DNA of 64,000 nt from CAWIJK01 sp963836375 (GTDB lineage: Bacteria; Actinomycetota; Acidimicrobiia; Acidimicrobiales; RAAP-2), in NCBI GenBank assembly GCA_963836375.1, contig CAWIJK010000001.1:682001-746000 (forward strand). Direction: 5' to 3'. Under the pieces are notes generated by a model. It saw nothing but the letters and a program-made list of their open reading frames with translations, did not search any database and had not been told where the DNA came from. This document shows positions 8,372 to 18,982 of the stretch, in pieces. Numbering within the stretch: position 1 is the first letter of the stretch; every line of letters starts with the position of its first letter. The position numbers and the translations under genes were made by a program.

Positions 8372-9148
8372 CTACAGGAGTGATTCCAGCCTGGCTGCCA
8401 TCTCTCGATAGCGGTTCACAGGGATCAGGTGGACACCATCGAATGCCTCTGACTCGTAAATCGCCCTGATGTGATCGCAGGCAATGTCCACGCCCGATCC
8501 ACGATCCCGATCGAGTTCACCGACGATTGCCTCCGGGACGGCCAACTGAGGTACGTCTGCCGACAGCTTGCGAGCCATCGAAGAACTGGGGAGCACCATC
8601 ACCCCTGCGTAGATCGGACCGTCGAACTCGACCGACGTGCGCCACCGAAGCAAGTCATCGATTGAGTAGGTCACCTGAGTGAGGAGAAAGTCAGCACCCT
8701 GCTTCCAGCCCGGAACTGGTCGCAGGCCGGTTGCTGCGCCGAGCCGGAGTGAATCGATCATCTCTGTTCGCTCGGCGAAGGCCCGGGCTTCGGTGATCAT
8801 CGACTTGACCGTGAGATCGTCCGAACGAGCGCCTGTCTCTGGTCGGTCGCCGTATACGAACAGGAACTCGCTCACTCCATAGGCGGCTGCGGTGAGCAGG
8901 TCCCTCTGGAAGCCGAGGACGTTCCGGTCACGAGCATTGATGCACGCGATCGAGCGGCCACCCATCAGCCGTACCTCATGCGCCACGGCGATGCTCGACA
9001 CCGTCGCGCGGCCGATGTGGTTGTCGGGGATCAAAAAGGCGCTCGCGACCTCACTCAGAACACCGATCTGATGACGTACATGCATCACGTCTGGGCGGGT
9101 GGCAGGCTCAACTTCGCAGATGATCTCGAATTTCCGCATCACCATCAC
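8372..9148 (-). CDS. methylenetetrahydrofolate reductase-family protein
   Basis: A 258-residue protein of the MTHFR (MetF) TIM-barrel family: FEIICEVEPATRPD with the early catalytic-type Glu, VLIPDN-like AFLIPDNHIGRATVSS, GGRSIACINARDRN (the DRN motif), and LLTAAAYGVSEFLFVYGDRP. The family reduces 5,10-methylenetetrahydrofolate with FAD. This member is shorter than E. coli MetF (~296 residues) and resembles actinobacterial paralogs, so the exact substrate is unsure. The start is one of several closely spaced Met codons (9148-9140); no strong ribosome-binding site. It is a lone gene, far from the fol operon at 34-37 kb. Confidence 0.7.
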   Translation of the reverse strand: MMVMRKFEIICEVEPATRPDVMHVRHQIGVLSEVASAFLIPDNHIGRATVSSIAVAHEVRLMGGRSIACINARDRNVLGFQRDLLTAAAYGVSEFLFVYGDRPETGARSDDLTVKSMITEARAFAERTEMIDSLRLGAATGLRPVPGWKQGADFLLTQVTYSIDDLLRWRTSVEFDGPIYAGVMVLPSSSMARKLSADVPQLAVPEAIVGELDRDRGSGVDIACDHIRAIYESEAFDGVHLIPVNRYREMAARLESLL

Positions 9149-9346
9149 CTAACGATACGTCGGGTACCTGAGGGGTGCCCCCGATCGCGCACCGGTGGTC
9201 CCGGTCCCATTGTGATTGTCAACCAGATGGACCCCGTAGGGCAGCCCAGCCGCCTTGAGGGTCGGAGTGGGATAGCCGGTGGCCGTCACGGCGCCCTTGG
9301 CGCCGCCGGTGTTGCGGGCGAGGAGCGCGCCAACCCATGATCCCAA
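9149..9346 (-). pseudogene. remnant of a putative-Ig (He_PIG-like) repeat protein
   Basis: The frame contains GYPTPTLKAAGLPYGVHLVD followed by NHNGTGT. This matches the repeats near the C-terminus of the giant TIG protein at 19.5 kb (GYPTPSVKASGLPKGLVMVN; LPSGVMLVDNGNGTG). Only about one repeat survives, with no signal peptide and a garbled continuation where the family would read ISGTPG. It is best read as a broken fragment of a paralog left between the MTHFR-like gene and the housekeeping block. Confidence 0.55.
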
Positions 9347-9380
9347 CGATGGGCGGATTCGTCGAGATCCCCGGGGCGCC

Positions 9381-9401
9381 GCGGCGCGCCGAGCGCGCCG
9401 C
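9381..9401 (-). terminator. GC-rich hairpin downstream of rlmB
   Basis: A perfect 9-bp all-GC stem (GCGGCGCGC / GCGCGCCGC) with a 3-nt loop, about 27 nt past the rlmB stop. No T-tract follows on the minus strand, so it may be a transcript-end stabiliser rather than a classical intrinsic terminator. Confidence 0.4.
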
Positions 9402-9427
9402 CGTGCGTTCCCCGGCGCCCGGTGCCC

Positions 9428-10399
9428 TCAGCCGGCGGCCCGACGCTGGCGGGCCACCTCGAAGCAGGCCACCGCCCCGGCCACGCCCACGTTGAGCGAG
9501 GGCAGGGCGCCGTGCTGGGGGATGGACACCACCTCGTCGCACCGGCGCCGGACCAGAGGGGCCAGGCCCTTGTCCTCGCCCCCTACCACCAGGGCCACCG
9601 CCATACCGGCCAGGGGCAGGTCGTAGAGGGAGCGCTCGGCCTCGCCGGCCAGCCCGACGACCCAGACCTCGAGGGCCCGCAGGCGGTCGAGGGCGGTCGG
9701 GATCCCGCCGACCACGGCGAAGTCCAGGTGCTCGAGGGCCCCGGCCGCCACCTTGGCCACGGTCGGGGTGAGGTGGGCGGCGCGGTGGCGGGCGAGGACG
9801 ACCCCGGTGACCCCGGCGCACTCGGCGCTGCGCAGGAGGGCGCCCAGGTTCCGCGGGTCGGTGAGGCCCGAGGCCACGAGCAAGAAGGGTGCGGCGCCCG
9901 AACGCCCCGGGGCGCACAGGTCCTCGAGCGGGGTCGGCTCGATCGGGGCGGCCACGGCGAGCACCCCCTGTGGGGCGTCGGTCCGGGCCTCGGCCTCGAG
10001 CCGGGTCCGGGGGACCACCTCGACCCGGACCCGGCGCCCGGCGGCCAGGGCCTCGATCTCGTCCAGCTGCGGCGAGGGGTCGAGGCCCTGGGCCAGCCAG
10101 AGGCGGCGGACGGGACGGCGCCCCGCCGCCAGGAGCTCGCGCACCGACTGGCGACCCTCGACCTGGTCGCCCCCCAGCTCGCCGGCGCCGCCCTTGCGCC
10201 AGCGGCGGCCGTCGGGGGCACCGTCTGTCGCCCGGCGCCGGGCCCGCGGGGCCGCACCCTCCTGGCCGGTGGCGGCCCGGCCCCGCCCGCCGGTGGCACC
10301 GCGCCCGCCGGTGGCACCGCGCCCCCCGGTGCTCCGGGCCCGCCCCGGCTGGCCGGCCGGCGGCTTTCTGGCCGCCCGGCCCCGGTTGGGCGGGCTCAT
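9428..10399 (-). CDS. rlmB: 23S rRNA (guanosine-2'-O)-methyltransferase, RlmB/TrmH (SpoU) family
   Basis: A 323-residue SPOUT methyltransferase that likely 2'-O-methylates G2251 (E. coli numbering) of 23S rRNA. After a substrate-binding domain starting at GGDQVEGRQSVRELL, the trefoil-knot catalytic domain shows motif 1 LTDPRNLGALLRSAECAG, motif 2 ALVVGGEDKGL and motif 3 IPQHGALPSLNVGVAGAV. The first ~75 residues are a basic, Gly/Arg-rich tail with ATGGRG repeats, longer than in E. coli RlmB and probably disordered and RNA-binding. The start overlaps the ispF stop by 4 nt. In many actinobacteria cysS lies between ispF and rlmB; it is absent here. Confidence 0.88.
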   Translation of the reverse strand: MSPPNRGRAARKPPAGQPGRARSTGGRGATGGRGATGGRGRAATGQEGAAPRARRRATDGAPDGRRWRKGGAGELGGDQVEGRQSVRELLAAGRRPVRRLWLAQGLDPSPQLDEIEALAAGRRVRVEVVPRTRLEAEARTDAPQGVLAVAAPIEPTPLEDLCAPGRSGAAPFLLVASGLTDPRNLGALLRSAECAGVTGVVLARHRAAHLTPTVAKVAAGALEHLDFAVVGGIPTALDRLRALEVWVVGLAGEAERSLYDLPLAGMAVALVVGGEDKGLAPLVRRRCDEVVSIPQHGALPSLNVGVAGAVACFEVARQRRAAG

Positions 10400-10863
10400 C
10401 GGGCGTCGAGGAGCACGACGGCCAGGGCGGCGATGCCCTCGGCCCGGCCCAGTGCCCCCAGGCCCTCGGCCGAGGTGGCCTTCACCGACACCGGGGCCCC
10501 GACGGTGCCCGACAGCCGGCGGGCCATCTCGGGCAGGTACCCGGCCAGGCGCGGCCGCTCGGCCACCACGGTGCAGTCGCCGTTCACCACCACCAGTCCC
10601 TCGGCGGCGACCAGGGCCACCACCGAGGCCAACAGTTCCACGCTGTCGGCCCCGACCCAGGCCGCCTCGGTGTCGGGGAAGTGCCGGCCGAGGTCGCCGA
10701 GGCCGGCCGCGCCGAGCAGGGCGTCGGCCAGGGCGTGGGTCAAGGCGTCGGCGTCGCTGTGCCCGGCCAGGCCGCGCTCGCCGGGGACCACCACCCCGCC
10801 GAGGATCAGGGGCCGCTCGGTATCGGCGAAGGGGTGGACGTCGAAGCCCTGGCCGATCCGCAT
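10396..10863 (-). CDS. ispF: 2-C-methyl-D-erythritol 2,4-cyclodiphosphate synthase
   Basis: A 155-residue enzyme of the MEP isoprenoid pathway that converts CDP-methylerythritol 2-phosphate to the cyclodiphosphate, releasing CMP. Zinc ligands D8 and H10 are in GQGFDVHPF and the third His in LAGHSDADALTHAL. LGDLGRHFPDT and the C-terminal SVKATSAEGLGALGR are also diagnostic. Length is normal. It directly follows ispD (stop at 10865) and overlaps rlmB, so the MEP genes and an rRNA methylase share a transcript. Confidence 0.95.
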   Translation of the reverse strand: MRIGQGFDVHPFADTERPLILGGVVVPGERGLAGHSDADALTHALADALLGAAGLGDLGRHFPDTEAAWVGADSVELLASVVALVAAEGLVVVNGDCTVVAERPRLAGYLPEMARRLSGTVGAPVSVKATSAEGLGALGRAEGIAALAVVLLDAR

Positions 10864-10864
10864 C

Positions 10865-11507
10865 TCAGGCCCCCAACAACAGCTCGGCCAACGCCAGGTC
10901 CTCGGGCGTGGTCAGTTTGAGGTTCAAGGGGTCACCGGGCACCACGACCACCGTGGCGCCGAGGGACTCCACCAGGGCGGCGTCGTCGGTGGCGTCGTCC
11001 TGGCCGGCGTGGGCCCGGCGCAGGGTGTCGGCCACGAAGGCCTGCGGGGTCTGGACGGCCACCAGACCCTCGCGCTCGACCGTCTCGAGCACCACCGCGC
11101 TCGACCGGGTCGACCCGCTTGACGGTGTCGGACACCGGCACGGCGCAGACGGCCCCCTCGGCCGTCCCGTCGGCCAGGGCGCCGAGCACAGCGGCGAACA
11201 GGGCCGGGCGGGCGAGGGGCCGGGCGGCGTCGTGGACGATCACGACCCGGGCCTCGGGGGGCACCGCCTCGAGTCCCTGGCGGACCGAGACCGCACGGGT
11301 CGGGCCGCCGGCCACCACCCGGTCGGCGCCGTAGGGGGAGTCGGTCGAGCCCTCGGGCAGCACCAGGACCACCCCGTCGGCCACGGCCCGGCAGGCGGCC
11401 ACCGCGTGCTCGACCACCGGGCGACCGCCCAGGCGGGCGAACTGCTTGGGCCGGCCGAAGCGCCGGCCGCCACCGGCGGCCACCACCACCGCCCACACGG
11501 GCTGCAC
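10865..11507 (-). CDS. ispD: 2-C-methyl-D-erythritol 4-phosphate cytidylyltransferase, interrupted by a frameshift
   Basis: The MEP-pathway enzyme coupling methylerythritol 4-phosphate to CTP. The N-terminal frame has the nucleotide-binding loop VVAAGGGRRFGRPKQF, then VIVHDAARPL and VPVSDTVKRVD. After the last motif the frame is lost and continues in another frame as VVLETVEREGLVAVQTPQAF to the end. One extra base at 11096-11100 (GAGCGCGGTGG for an expected GAGCGGGTGG) explains the break. Together the pieces give a normal ~213-residue protein. The likely start is the GTG at 11507, 10 nt after the carD stop. The gene is normally essential, so a sequence error is the best explanation. Confidence 0.85.
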
Positions 11508-11517
11508 GCTCGGCCGG

Positions 11518-11994
11518 CTAGGGCAGCGCGTCGTTGAGGCGCTGCTCGGCCGTCTCCTCGTCGACACCGAGGGCGAAGGTCAGCTCGGAAACCAGGATCT
11601 GGCGGGCCCGGCTCAGCATGCGCTTCTCGCCGGCCGACAGCCCCTTGTCCTTGTCCCGGATCGAAAGGTTCCGGACCACCTCGGCCACCTGGTAGATGTC
11701 GCCCGAGCGGAGCTTCTCGGAGTGGTTCTTGTACCGGCGCGACCAGTTGGTCGGCATCCGGGCCTCCTTCTTGCGAAGGACGGCGAAGACCTCTTCGACC
11801 TCCTCGTCGTTGATCACCTCGCGCAGACCGACCCCCTCGGTGTTGTCGGCCGGCACCATCAGGGTCAGGTCCCCGTAGGCCAGGCGGAGCACCAGGTACT
11901 CGCGCTTTTGACCGAAGGCCACCTTGGTCTCCCGGCGCTCCACCACCGCCGCGCCGTGGTGGGGATAGACGACCTTGTCACCAACCTTGAACAC
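11518..11994 (-). CDS. carD: CarD/CdnL-type RNA polymerase-binding transcription factor
   Basis: A 158-residue global regulator that binds the RNA polymerase beta subunit and stabilises open promoter complexes, notably at rRNA promoters. The N-terminal RNAP-interaction domain reads MFKVGDKVVYPHHGAAVVE. The helical C-terminal domain contains NWSRRYKNHSEKLRSGD and the conserved W that wedges the promoter bubble. The GTG start has GAGGGAG upstream. It heads the carD-ispD-ispF-rlmB operon, the order seen in mycobacteria and other actinobacteria. Confidence 0.95.
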   Translation of the reverse strand: MFKVGDKVVYPHHGAAVVERRETKVAFGQKREYLVLRLAYGDLTLMVPADNTEGVGLREVINDEEVEEVFAVLRKKEARMPTNWSRRYKNHSEKLRSGDIYQVAEVVRNLSIRDKDKGLSAGEKRMLSRARQILVSELTFALGVDEETAEQRLNDALP

Positions 11995-12112
11995 CGGACT
12001 CCCTCGATCAGACGTTGTGGGCGGACAGACGACGACGCGCGGTCACCAGGACCGTTTCGGCGGCTCCACCCGAAGATGCCGGTGCCCAGACCGGCCCCCA
12101 AGATGGCGTTCC

Positions 12113-12118
12113 ATTCTA
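12113..12118 (-). promoter_or_regulatory. putative -10 box for the carD operon
   Basis: TAGAAT on the minus strand, about 120 nt upstream of the carD start in the 162-nt gap between disA and carD. It fits TANNNT well. No clear -35 element is seen, which is common in this group. Confidence 0.35.
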
Positions 12119-12156
12119 CCTGACACGGCCCCCGGGCCGCTCCCGCCGGGCACCGC

Positions 12157-13305
12157 CTACTCGTAGCGCTCCAAGATGCTGGCCTCGACCATGCGGGCCA
12201 GGCCGTCTTTGACCGAGCGGGCCTTGGCCCCGCCCACTCCGCCCACCGTCTCGAGGTCGCCCAGGGAGGCCTGGAGGATCCGGGGCAGGGTGAGGAACTG
12301 GTGCACGATGCGCTCGATGATGACGTCGGACACCCGGGGGAGGCGGCTGAGCAACCGGTAGCCGCGGGCCTCCACCCCGGCGTCGAGCGACAGCTCGTCA
12401 GAGCCCAGGCCCAAGGTGGCGGCCACCTTGGCCGGCGTCGACAGGGCGTCGGCCGAGAGCCCGTGCAGCGCCTCGAGGGCCCTCGGCCCCCCCGACGAGG
12501 ACCCGGCCACCCCGTCGGCCTCCTTGGCGCCCCCTCGGACCCGCTTGCCCCGCCCGACGGCGTCGGGCCGGGGGGCGTGGTCGACCACGTAGTCGCGGAC
12601 CACCAGGGCCAGGGACTCGGGCACCCCGGCCTCGAGCTCTTCGAGCTGGAGTCTGATCATGCGGCCGTCGTCGCCCAGCTCGACCAGGTACCCCTCGATC
12701 TCCTGGCCGAAGCGGACCACCATCTCGCCGGGTTGGAGGACCGCCACCACGTCGCGCACCGAGACCGTGTCTTCCACCTCGAGGGTGGAAAGCGTGGCCA
12801 GGGCCAGGTCGAAGCGGGCCTTGAAGCGCTGGAGGGTGGAGATGGCCTGGGCCGCCCGGTCGGCCACCCGGGCGGTCGACGGCAGGGTGTGCTTGGCCTC
12901 GTTGCGGAACACGGCGATGGTGGCCATGGCCTCTGAGACGGTGATCACCGGCACGTCGATGGATCGGGCCACCCGCTCGGCCGTGCGGTGGCGCGTCCCG
13001 GTCTCGCTGGTCGGGATGGAGGCCCTGGGCACCAGGTGGACGTTGGCCCGGGCGATCCGCGAGGCGTCGGCAGCCAGGATGATCGCCCCGTCCATCTTGG
13101 CCAGCTCGCTCAGGCGCTGGGGGCTGAATTCCGCGTCCAGCAGGAAGCCCCCGGTGCAGATCGAGAGCACGCCGGGGTCGTCGCCCACCACGACCAGGGC
13201 GCCCCGCTTGGCCTGGAGGACCCGGTTGAGCCCGTCGCGCAACGGCGTGCCCGGCGCCACCAGGGCCAGCGCCTGACGCAGCGCCTCGCTCGGGGCGTCG
13301 ACCAC
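12157..13305 (-). CDS. disA: DNA integrity scanning diadenylate cyclase DisA
   Basis: A 382-residue octameric enzyme making cyclic di-AMP from two ATP while scanning DNA for lesions. The DAC domain (residues ~1-145) has the catalytic DGA at 72-74 and RHRTAERVA starting at residue 105. A helical linker follows, and the C-terminal helix-hairpin-helix DNA-binding region includes LETVGGVGGAKARSVKDGL. A Gly/Ser-rich stretch around residues 250-275 (GRGKRVRGGAKEADGVAGSS) lengthens the linker compared with B. subtilis DisA (~360 residues). It follows radA by 24 nt; this pairing is conserved because RadA interacts with and inhibits DisA in Bacillus and mycobacteria. Confidence 0.95.
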   Translation of the reverse strand: MVDAPSEALRQALALVAPGTPLRDGLNRVLQAKRGALVVVGDDPGVLSICTGGFLLDAEFSPQRLSELAKMDGAIILAADASRIARANVHLVPRASIPTSETGTRHRTAERVARSIDVPVITVSEAMATIAVFRNEAKHTLPSTARVADRAAQAISTLQRFKARFDLALATLSTLEVEDTVSVRDVVAVLQPGEMVVRFGQEIEGYLVELGDDGRMIRLQLEELEAGVPESLALVVRDYVVDHAPRPDAVGRGKRVRGGAKEADGVAGSSSGGPRALEALHGLSADALSTPAKVAATLGLGSDELSLDAGVEARGYRLLSRLPRVSDVIIERIVHQFLTLPRILQASLGDLETVGGVGGAKARSVKDGLARMVEASILERYE

Positions 13306-13329
13306 GCCCGCATCGTACCCGGCAGGGGC

Positions 13330-14724
13330 TCAGGCGACCCGGGCCTCCTGAACAGGGCTTTCGTCCGCCGCCGGCGCCGGGTCGGGGCGCCCTCGGGCGG
13401 CGGAGAGGGCCTCGGTGACCGAGCGGACGGCCACGGCCGCCAGCCCCGGCGGGGGCGGCGGTCCCCCCGGCGGCACCAGGGCCCGGGTGAACCCGAGCCG
13501 AGCCGCCTCGGCCAGGCGGCGGGCGGCGCCGGGGACCGAGCGGACCTCGCCGGCCAGACCGAGCTCGCCGAACGAGACCAGGTCGGCCGGGAGGGCCCGG
13601 CCCTCGGCCGCCGAGGCCAGGGCCAGGGCGAGGGGGAGGTCGGCGGCCGGCTCGACGGCCCGGATGCCCCCCGCCGCCGAGACGAACAGCTCGACGGCCC
13701 CGAGGGCCACTTCGGCCCGGCACTCGAGGACGGCCAGGACGACGGCCAGACGGCGGGGGTCGACCCCCTGGGCGGTGCGGCGGGGCCCTCCGGGCCCGCT
13801 GCGGCAAGCGAGGGCCTGCAATTCGACCAACAGCGGCCGGCTCCCCTGGAGCAGGGGGGCCACGGCGCCGCCGGGCACCTCGGCCCGGCGGTCCCCCAAG
13901 AGGAGCGGGCCCGGGTCCTCGACGCCGGTCATGCCCCCTTCGCCCAGCTCGAAGAGGCCCACCTCCCCGGTGGCCCCGAACCGGTGCTTGACCGCCCGCA
14001 GGAGGCGGAGCGAGTGGTGGCGGTCGCCTTCGATCACGAGGACGGTGTCGACCAGGTGCTCGAGGGCCCGGGGGCCAGCCAGGCCGCCCTCCTTGGTCAC
14101 CTGGCCGACGAGGACCACGGTGGTGCCCCGCTCCTTGGCCCACCGGGTCAGACGGTCCGCACAGGCCCGGACCTGGGCCAGGGACCCGGGCGCTCCCGCG
14201 ACGGCCGGGTCGGCCACGGTCTGGACCGAGTCGACGACGACCAGGTCGGGCCCGGGCGACCCGGCGGCCTCGAGGGCGGCCACCGGGTCCGAGGTGGCCG
14301 ACACCAACAGGGTGGCGGGCACCGGGCCGAGGCGGGCCGCCCGGGCCCGCACCTGGACGGCCGACTCCTCGGCCGACACCAACAAGGTGGCCCGGCCCCG
14401 GTCCCCCGCCGAGGCCAACACCTGGAGGAGGAGGGTCGACTTGCCCACCCCCGGCTCACCGAAGACCAGGGTCACCGAGCCGGCCAGCAGGCCCCCACCG
14501 AGGACCCGGTCGACCTCGCCGATCCCGGTCGGCACCGCCACGGTGCCCGCCGGGTCGACCGAGCAGAGGGCGACGACGGCGGGGAGCTCAGCGTCGGGCG
14601 GGCGGTGGGCGGCGGCGGTCTGGGGCACCATCGAATTCCAGGCGCCGCAGCCCGGGCAGCGCCCCACCCAGCGCTGGGCCGAGGCCCCGCAGTGGCGGCA
14701 TCGGTGCTCGGGGGCGCGGGCCAT
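13330..14724 (-). CDS. radA: DNA repair protein RadA (Sms)
   Basis: A 464-residue RecA-like helicase/branch-migration factor. An N-terminal zinc finger (C9, C12, C23, C26) is followed by Walker A GEPGVGKSTLLL, Walker B LVVVDSVQT and a Lon-protease-like C-terminal domain (FVSAAGGIRAVEPAADLPLA). The RadA signature, normally KNRFG, is KHRFG here. ATG at 14724 is preferred over GTG at 14733 because it places the zinc finger at the usual distance. It is co-directional with disA. Confidence 0.92.
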   Translation of the reverse strand: MARAPEHRCRHCGASAQRWVGRCPGCGAWNSMVPQTAAAHRPPDAELPAVVALCSVDPAGTVAVPTGIGEVDRVLGGGLLAGSVTLVFGEPGVGKSTLLLQVLASAGDRGRATLLVSAEESAVQVRARAARLGPVPATLLVSATSDPVAALEAAGSPGPDLVVVDSVQTVADPAVAGAPGSLAQVRACADRLTRWAKERGTTVVLVGQVTKEGGLAGPRALEHLVDTVLVIEGDRHHSLRLLRAVKHRFGATGEVGLFELGEGGMTGVEDPGPLLLGDRRAEVPGGAVAPLLQGSRPLLVELQALACRSGPGGPRRTAQGVDPRRLAVVLAVLECRAEVALGAVELFVSAAGGIRAVEPAADLPLALALASAAEGRALPADLVSFGELGLAGEVRSVPGAARRLAEAARLGFTRALVPPGGPPPPPGLAAVAVRSVTEALSAARGRPDPAPAADESPVQEARVA

Positions 14725-14853
14725 CGGGCGCACCCTAGGGACGGGTTGTGACAGGCACCCGGCCCCCCGGGTCCCTGCGGACGCGGGCGGTGGCGGCGCC
14801 GGGCGCCGCCACCGTCGGACCGGGGCCGGTCGGCCCGGGTCGCCCGCTTCAGC

Positions 14854-17365
<2,512 letters not shown>

Positions 17366-17400
17366 TGAAGCCGCCTCCGTGGCTCGTCATCTACCCAGGC

Positions 17401-17406
17401 AGTGTA
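17401..17406 (-). promoter_or_regulatory. putative -10 box for clpC
   Basis: TACACT on the minus strand, 36 nt upstream of the clpC GTG, in the divergent region shared with the prenyl synthase gene. The -35 region is not clear. Confidence 0.35.
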
Positions 17407-17501
17407 TCGGGCGGACCCCCTCACAACGCCGCGCTCGGGGCGCACCACCGCCAGCCTGGGCCGTTGGCCGATTGGGCTGTCGCTCCCGGCCGAGCGTCGC
17501 C

Positions 17502-17507
17502 TATCGT
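17502..17507 (+). promoter_or_regulatory. putative -10 box for the prenyl synthase, leaderless
   Basis: TATCGT ends 5 nt before the ATG at 17513, and there is no Shine-Dalgarno sequence. This fits initiation at or beside the start codon. Confidence 0.35.
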
Positions 17508-17512
17508 GGGCC

Positions 17513-18490
17513 ATGGTGAACGCTTCGGAGGCCCTCGGTCTTCCCCAGCTCGATGAGGGCCTCCAGCGCCTCGAACCCCTGCTCATGACCTCGGTCACGA
17601 CCGGGGACAGCTTCTTGGACGACGTCACCACCCACCTCATCGCCGCCGGCGGCAAACGCCTCCGCCCGATGCTGGCCCTGGCCGCCGCCACCGCTGGGGC
17701 CCGGCCGGCCACCGAGGACGAGTTGCTGGGCGGGGTGTCGGTCGAGCTCGTCCACCTGGCGTCGCTGTACCACGACGACGTCATCGACGAGGCGGCTGTC
17801 CGGCGCAACGTCGAAAGCGTCAATTCTCGCTTCGGGAACCTGGTGGCGATCGTGGCCGGGGACTACCTGCTGGCCCGCTCGGCGGCCATCGCGGCCTCCC
17901 TCGGCACCGAGATCGCCGGCCTGCTGGCCACCACCTTGGGACGGCTCTGCCAGGGCCAGGTGGCCGAGGTGCGCTCGTCCTTCCAGATCGCCCGGACCCA
18001 GGAGGACTACTTCGGGGCCATCGCCGGCAAGACGGCGGCCCTCATGGCCACCTCGTGCCGGATCGGCGCCCTGACCGGTGGGGCCCCGCCGGCCGAGGTC
18101 GAGGCCTTCACCACCTACGGGCGGTGCGTGGGGATGGTCTTCCAACTGCGGGACGACGTCCTCGACGTGGTGGCCACCGACGGGGAGCTCGGCAAGCCGG
18201 CCGGCCAGGACCTGGCCGAGGGGATCTACACCCTGCCCACCCTGCTCGCCCTCGACGACCCCAACGCCGGGCCGGAGCTGCGGACGATGCTCGGCCAACC
18301 GCTCGGCCAGCCCGAGCGGGACAAGGCCCGGGCCATCGTGGCCGCCTCCCCCGGGGTAGCCGCCACCGTGGCCGTCGGGCGCCGCTACGTCGATCAGGCC
18401 GCCCAGGCGGCCGAGGGGGTGGGCTCGCCCCAGGTGGCCGACGGTCTGCGCCGGCTGGCCGACTTCCTCATCGACGGCCTGCCCGGCTGA
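17513..18490 (+). CDS. polyprenyl diphosphate synthase (trans-isoprenyl, class 1)
   Basis: A 325-residue head-to-tail prenyltransferase that extends allylic diphosphates with IPP. It has the first Asp-rich motif YHDDVIDEA, the second QLRDDVLDVV, GGKRLRPML near residue 50 and the GNLVAIVAGDYLLARS segment. In actinobacteria such enzymes usually make the octa- or nonaprenyl chain of menaquinone (HepT/IspB-like), but product length cannot be read with confidence. The residues before the first DDxxD (VELVHLASLY) are small or aliphatic at several positions, which fits a long-chain product. Divergent from clpC. Confidence 0.88.
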   Translation: MVNASEALGLPQLDEGLQRLEPLLMTSVTTGDSFLDDVTTHLIAAGGKRLRPMLALAAATAGARPATEDELLGGVSVELVHLASLYHDDVIDEAAVRRNVESVNSRFGNLVAIVAGDYLLARSAAIAASLGTEIAGLLATTLGRLCQGQVAEVRSSFQIARTQEDYFGAIAGKTAALMATSCRIGALTGGAPPAEVEAFTTYGRCVGMVFQLRDDVLDVVATDGELGKPAGQDLAEGIYTLPTLLALDDPNAGPELRTMLGQPLGQPERDKARAIVAASPGVAATVAVGRRYVDQAAQAAEGVGSPQVADGLRRLADFLIDGLPG

Positions 18491-18604
18491 CCCGGCGACG
18501 GCGGCCGGTCTCCGGGCGCGCCGCTGGCCCGGCATGGCCGGGCCAGCGGGCAGAAGAGCTGGTTGCAGCGGCGCCGGGAGCCGGCACCGACTCGGCCAGC
18601 CGGC

Positions 18605-18982
18605 TCAGGAGCTGGGAGTGCCCGATGAGGTCGCGGGGACCGCACCGGGGCACTTGGACTCCACCTTCTGCTGGATGTCGGCCGCCTTGGCCTCGAGACC
18701 CTGCACCTTGGTGATGCGGACCGCGATCTTGTTGGCCCGGGCGGTGTCGCCGGCCTGCCGGTCCTTGGCCGCGCGGGCCTGGGCCTTGAGGATGAAGGTC
18801 TGAGCCCGCGCCTCGAGCTTGGCGATGCGGGCCAGGACCCCGGGGGCCCGGGTGCAGTCGAAGGTGTTGGCCGCGCCGGCGCCGGTGGCGGGGGCGGCTG
18901 TCGTCGCGGCCGAGGCGACCCCGCCGACCCCCAGGGCCAGAGCCCCGGTCAGTGCGGTGGTTGCGATGATCTTGCGAAACAT
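18605..18982 (-). CDS. small secreted helical protein
   Basis: A 125-residue protein. A Sec signal peptide (MFRKIIATTALTGALALGVG, cleavage after ASA) leads to a mature part with a Cys near each end (FDCTRAP and ESKCPGA), which could form one disulfide. Between them is a single long Ala/Lys/Arg/Gln-rich helix with heptad-like spacing. GAGAGGG lies 7 nt before the ATG. Family unknown; probably an exported coiled-coil protein. Confidence 0.65.
   Translation of the reverse strand: MFRKIIATTALTGALALGVGGVASAATTAAPATGAGAANTFDCTRAPGVLARIAKLEARAQTFILKAQARAAKDRQAGDTARANKIAVRITKVQGLEAKAADIQQKVESKCPGAVPATSSGTPSS

Noticed and set aside
9422..11537. Large plus-strand frames over rlmB, ispF and ispD
   Set aside because: Typical high-GC antisense frames of recognised minus-strand genes.
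12398..14143. A 581-codon minus-strand frame over disA and radA
   Set aside because: It is a shifted frame across two well-identified genes, rich in Arg, Gly and Pro, with no domain.
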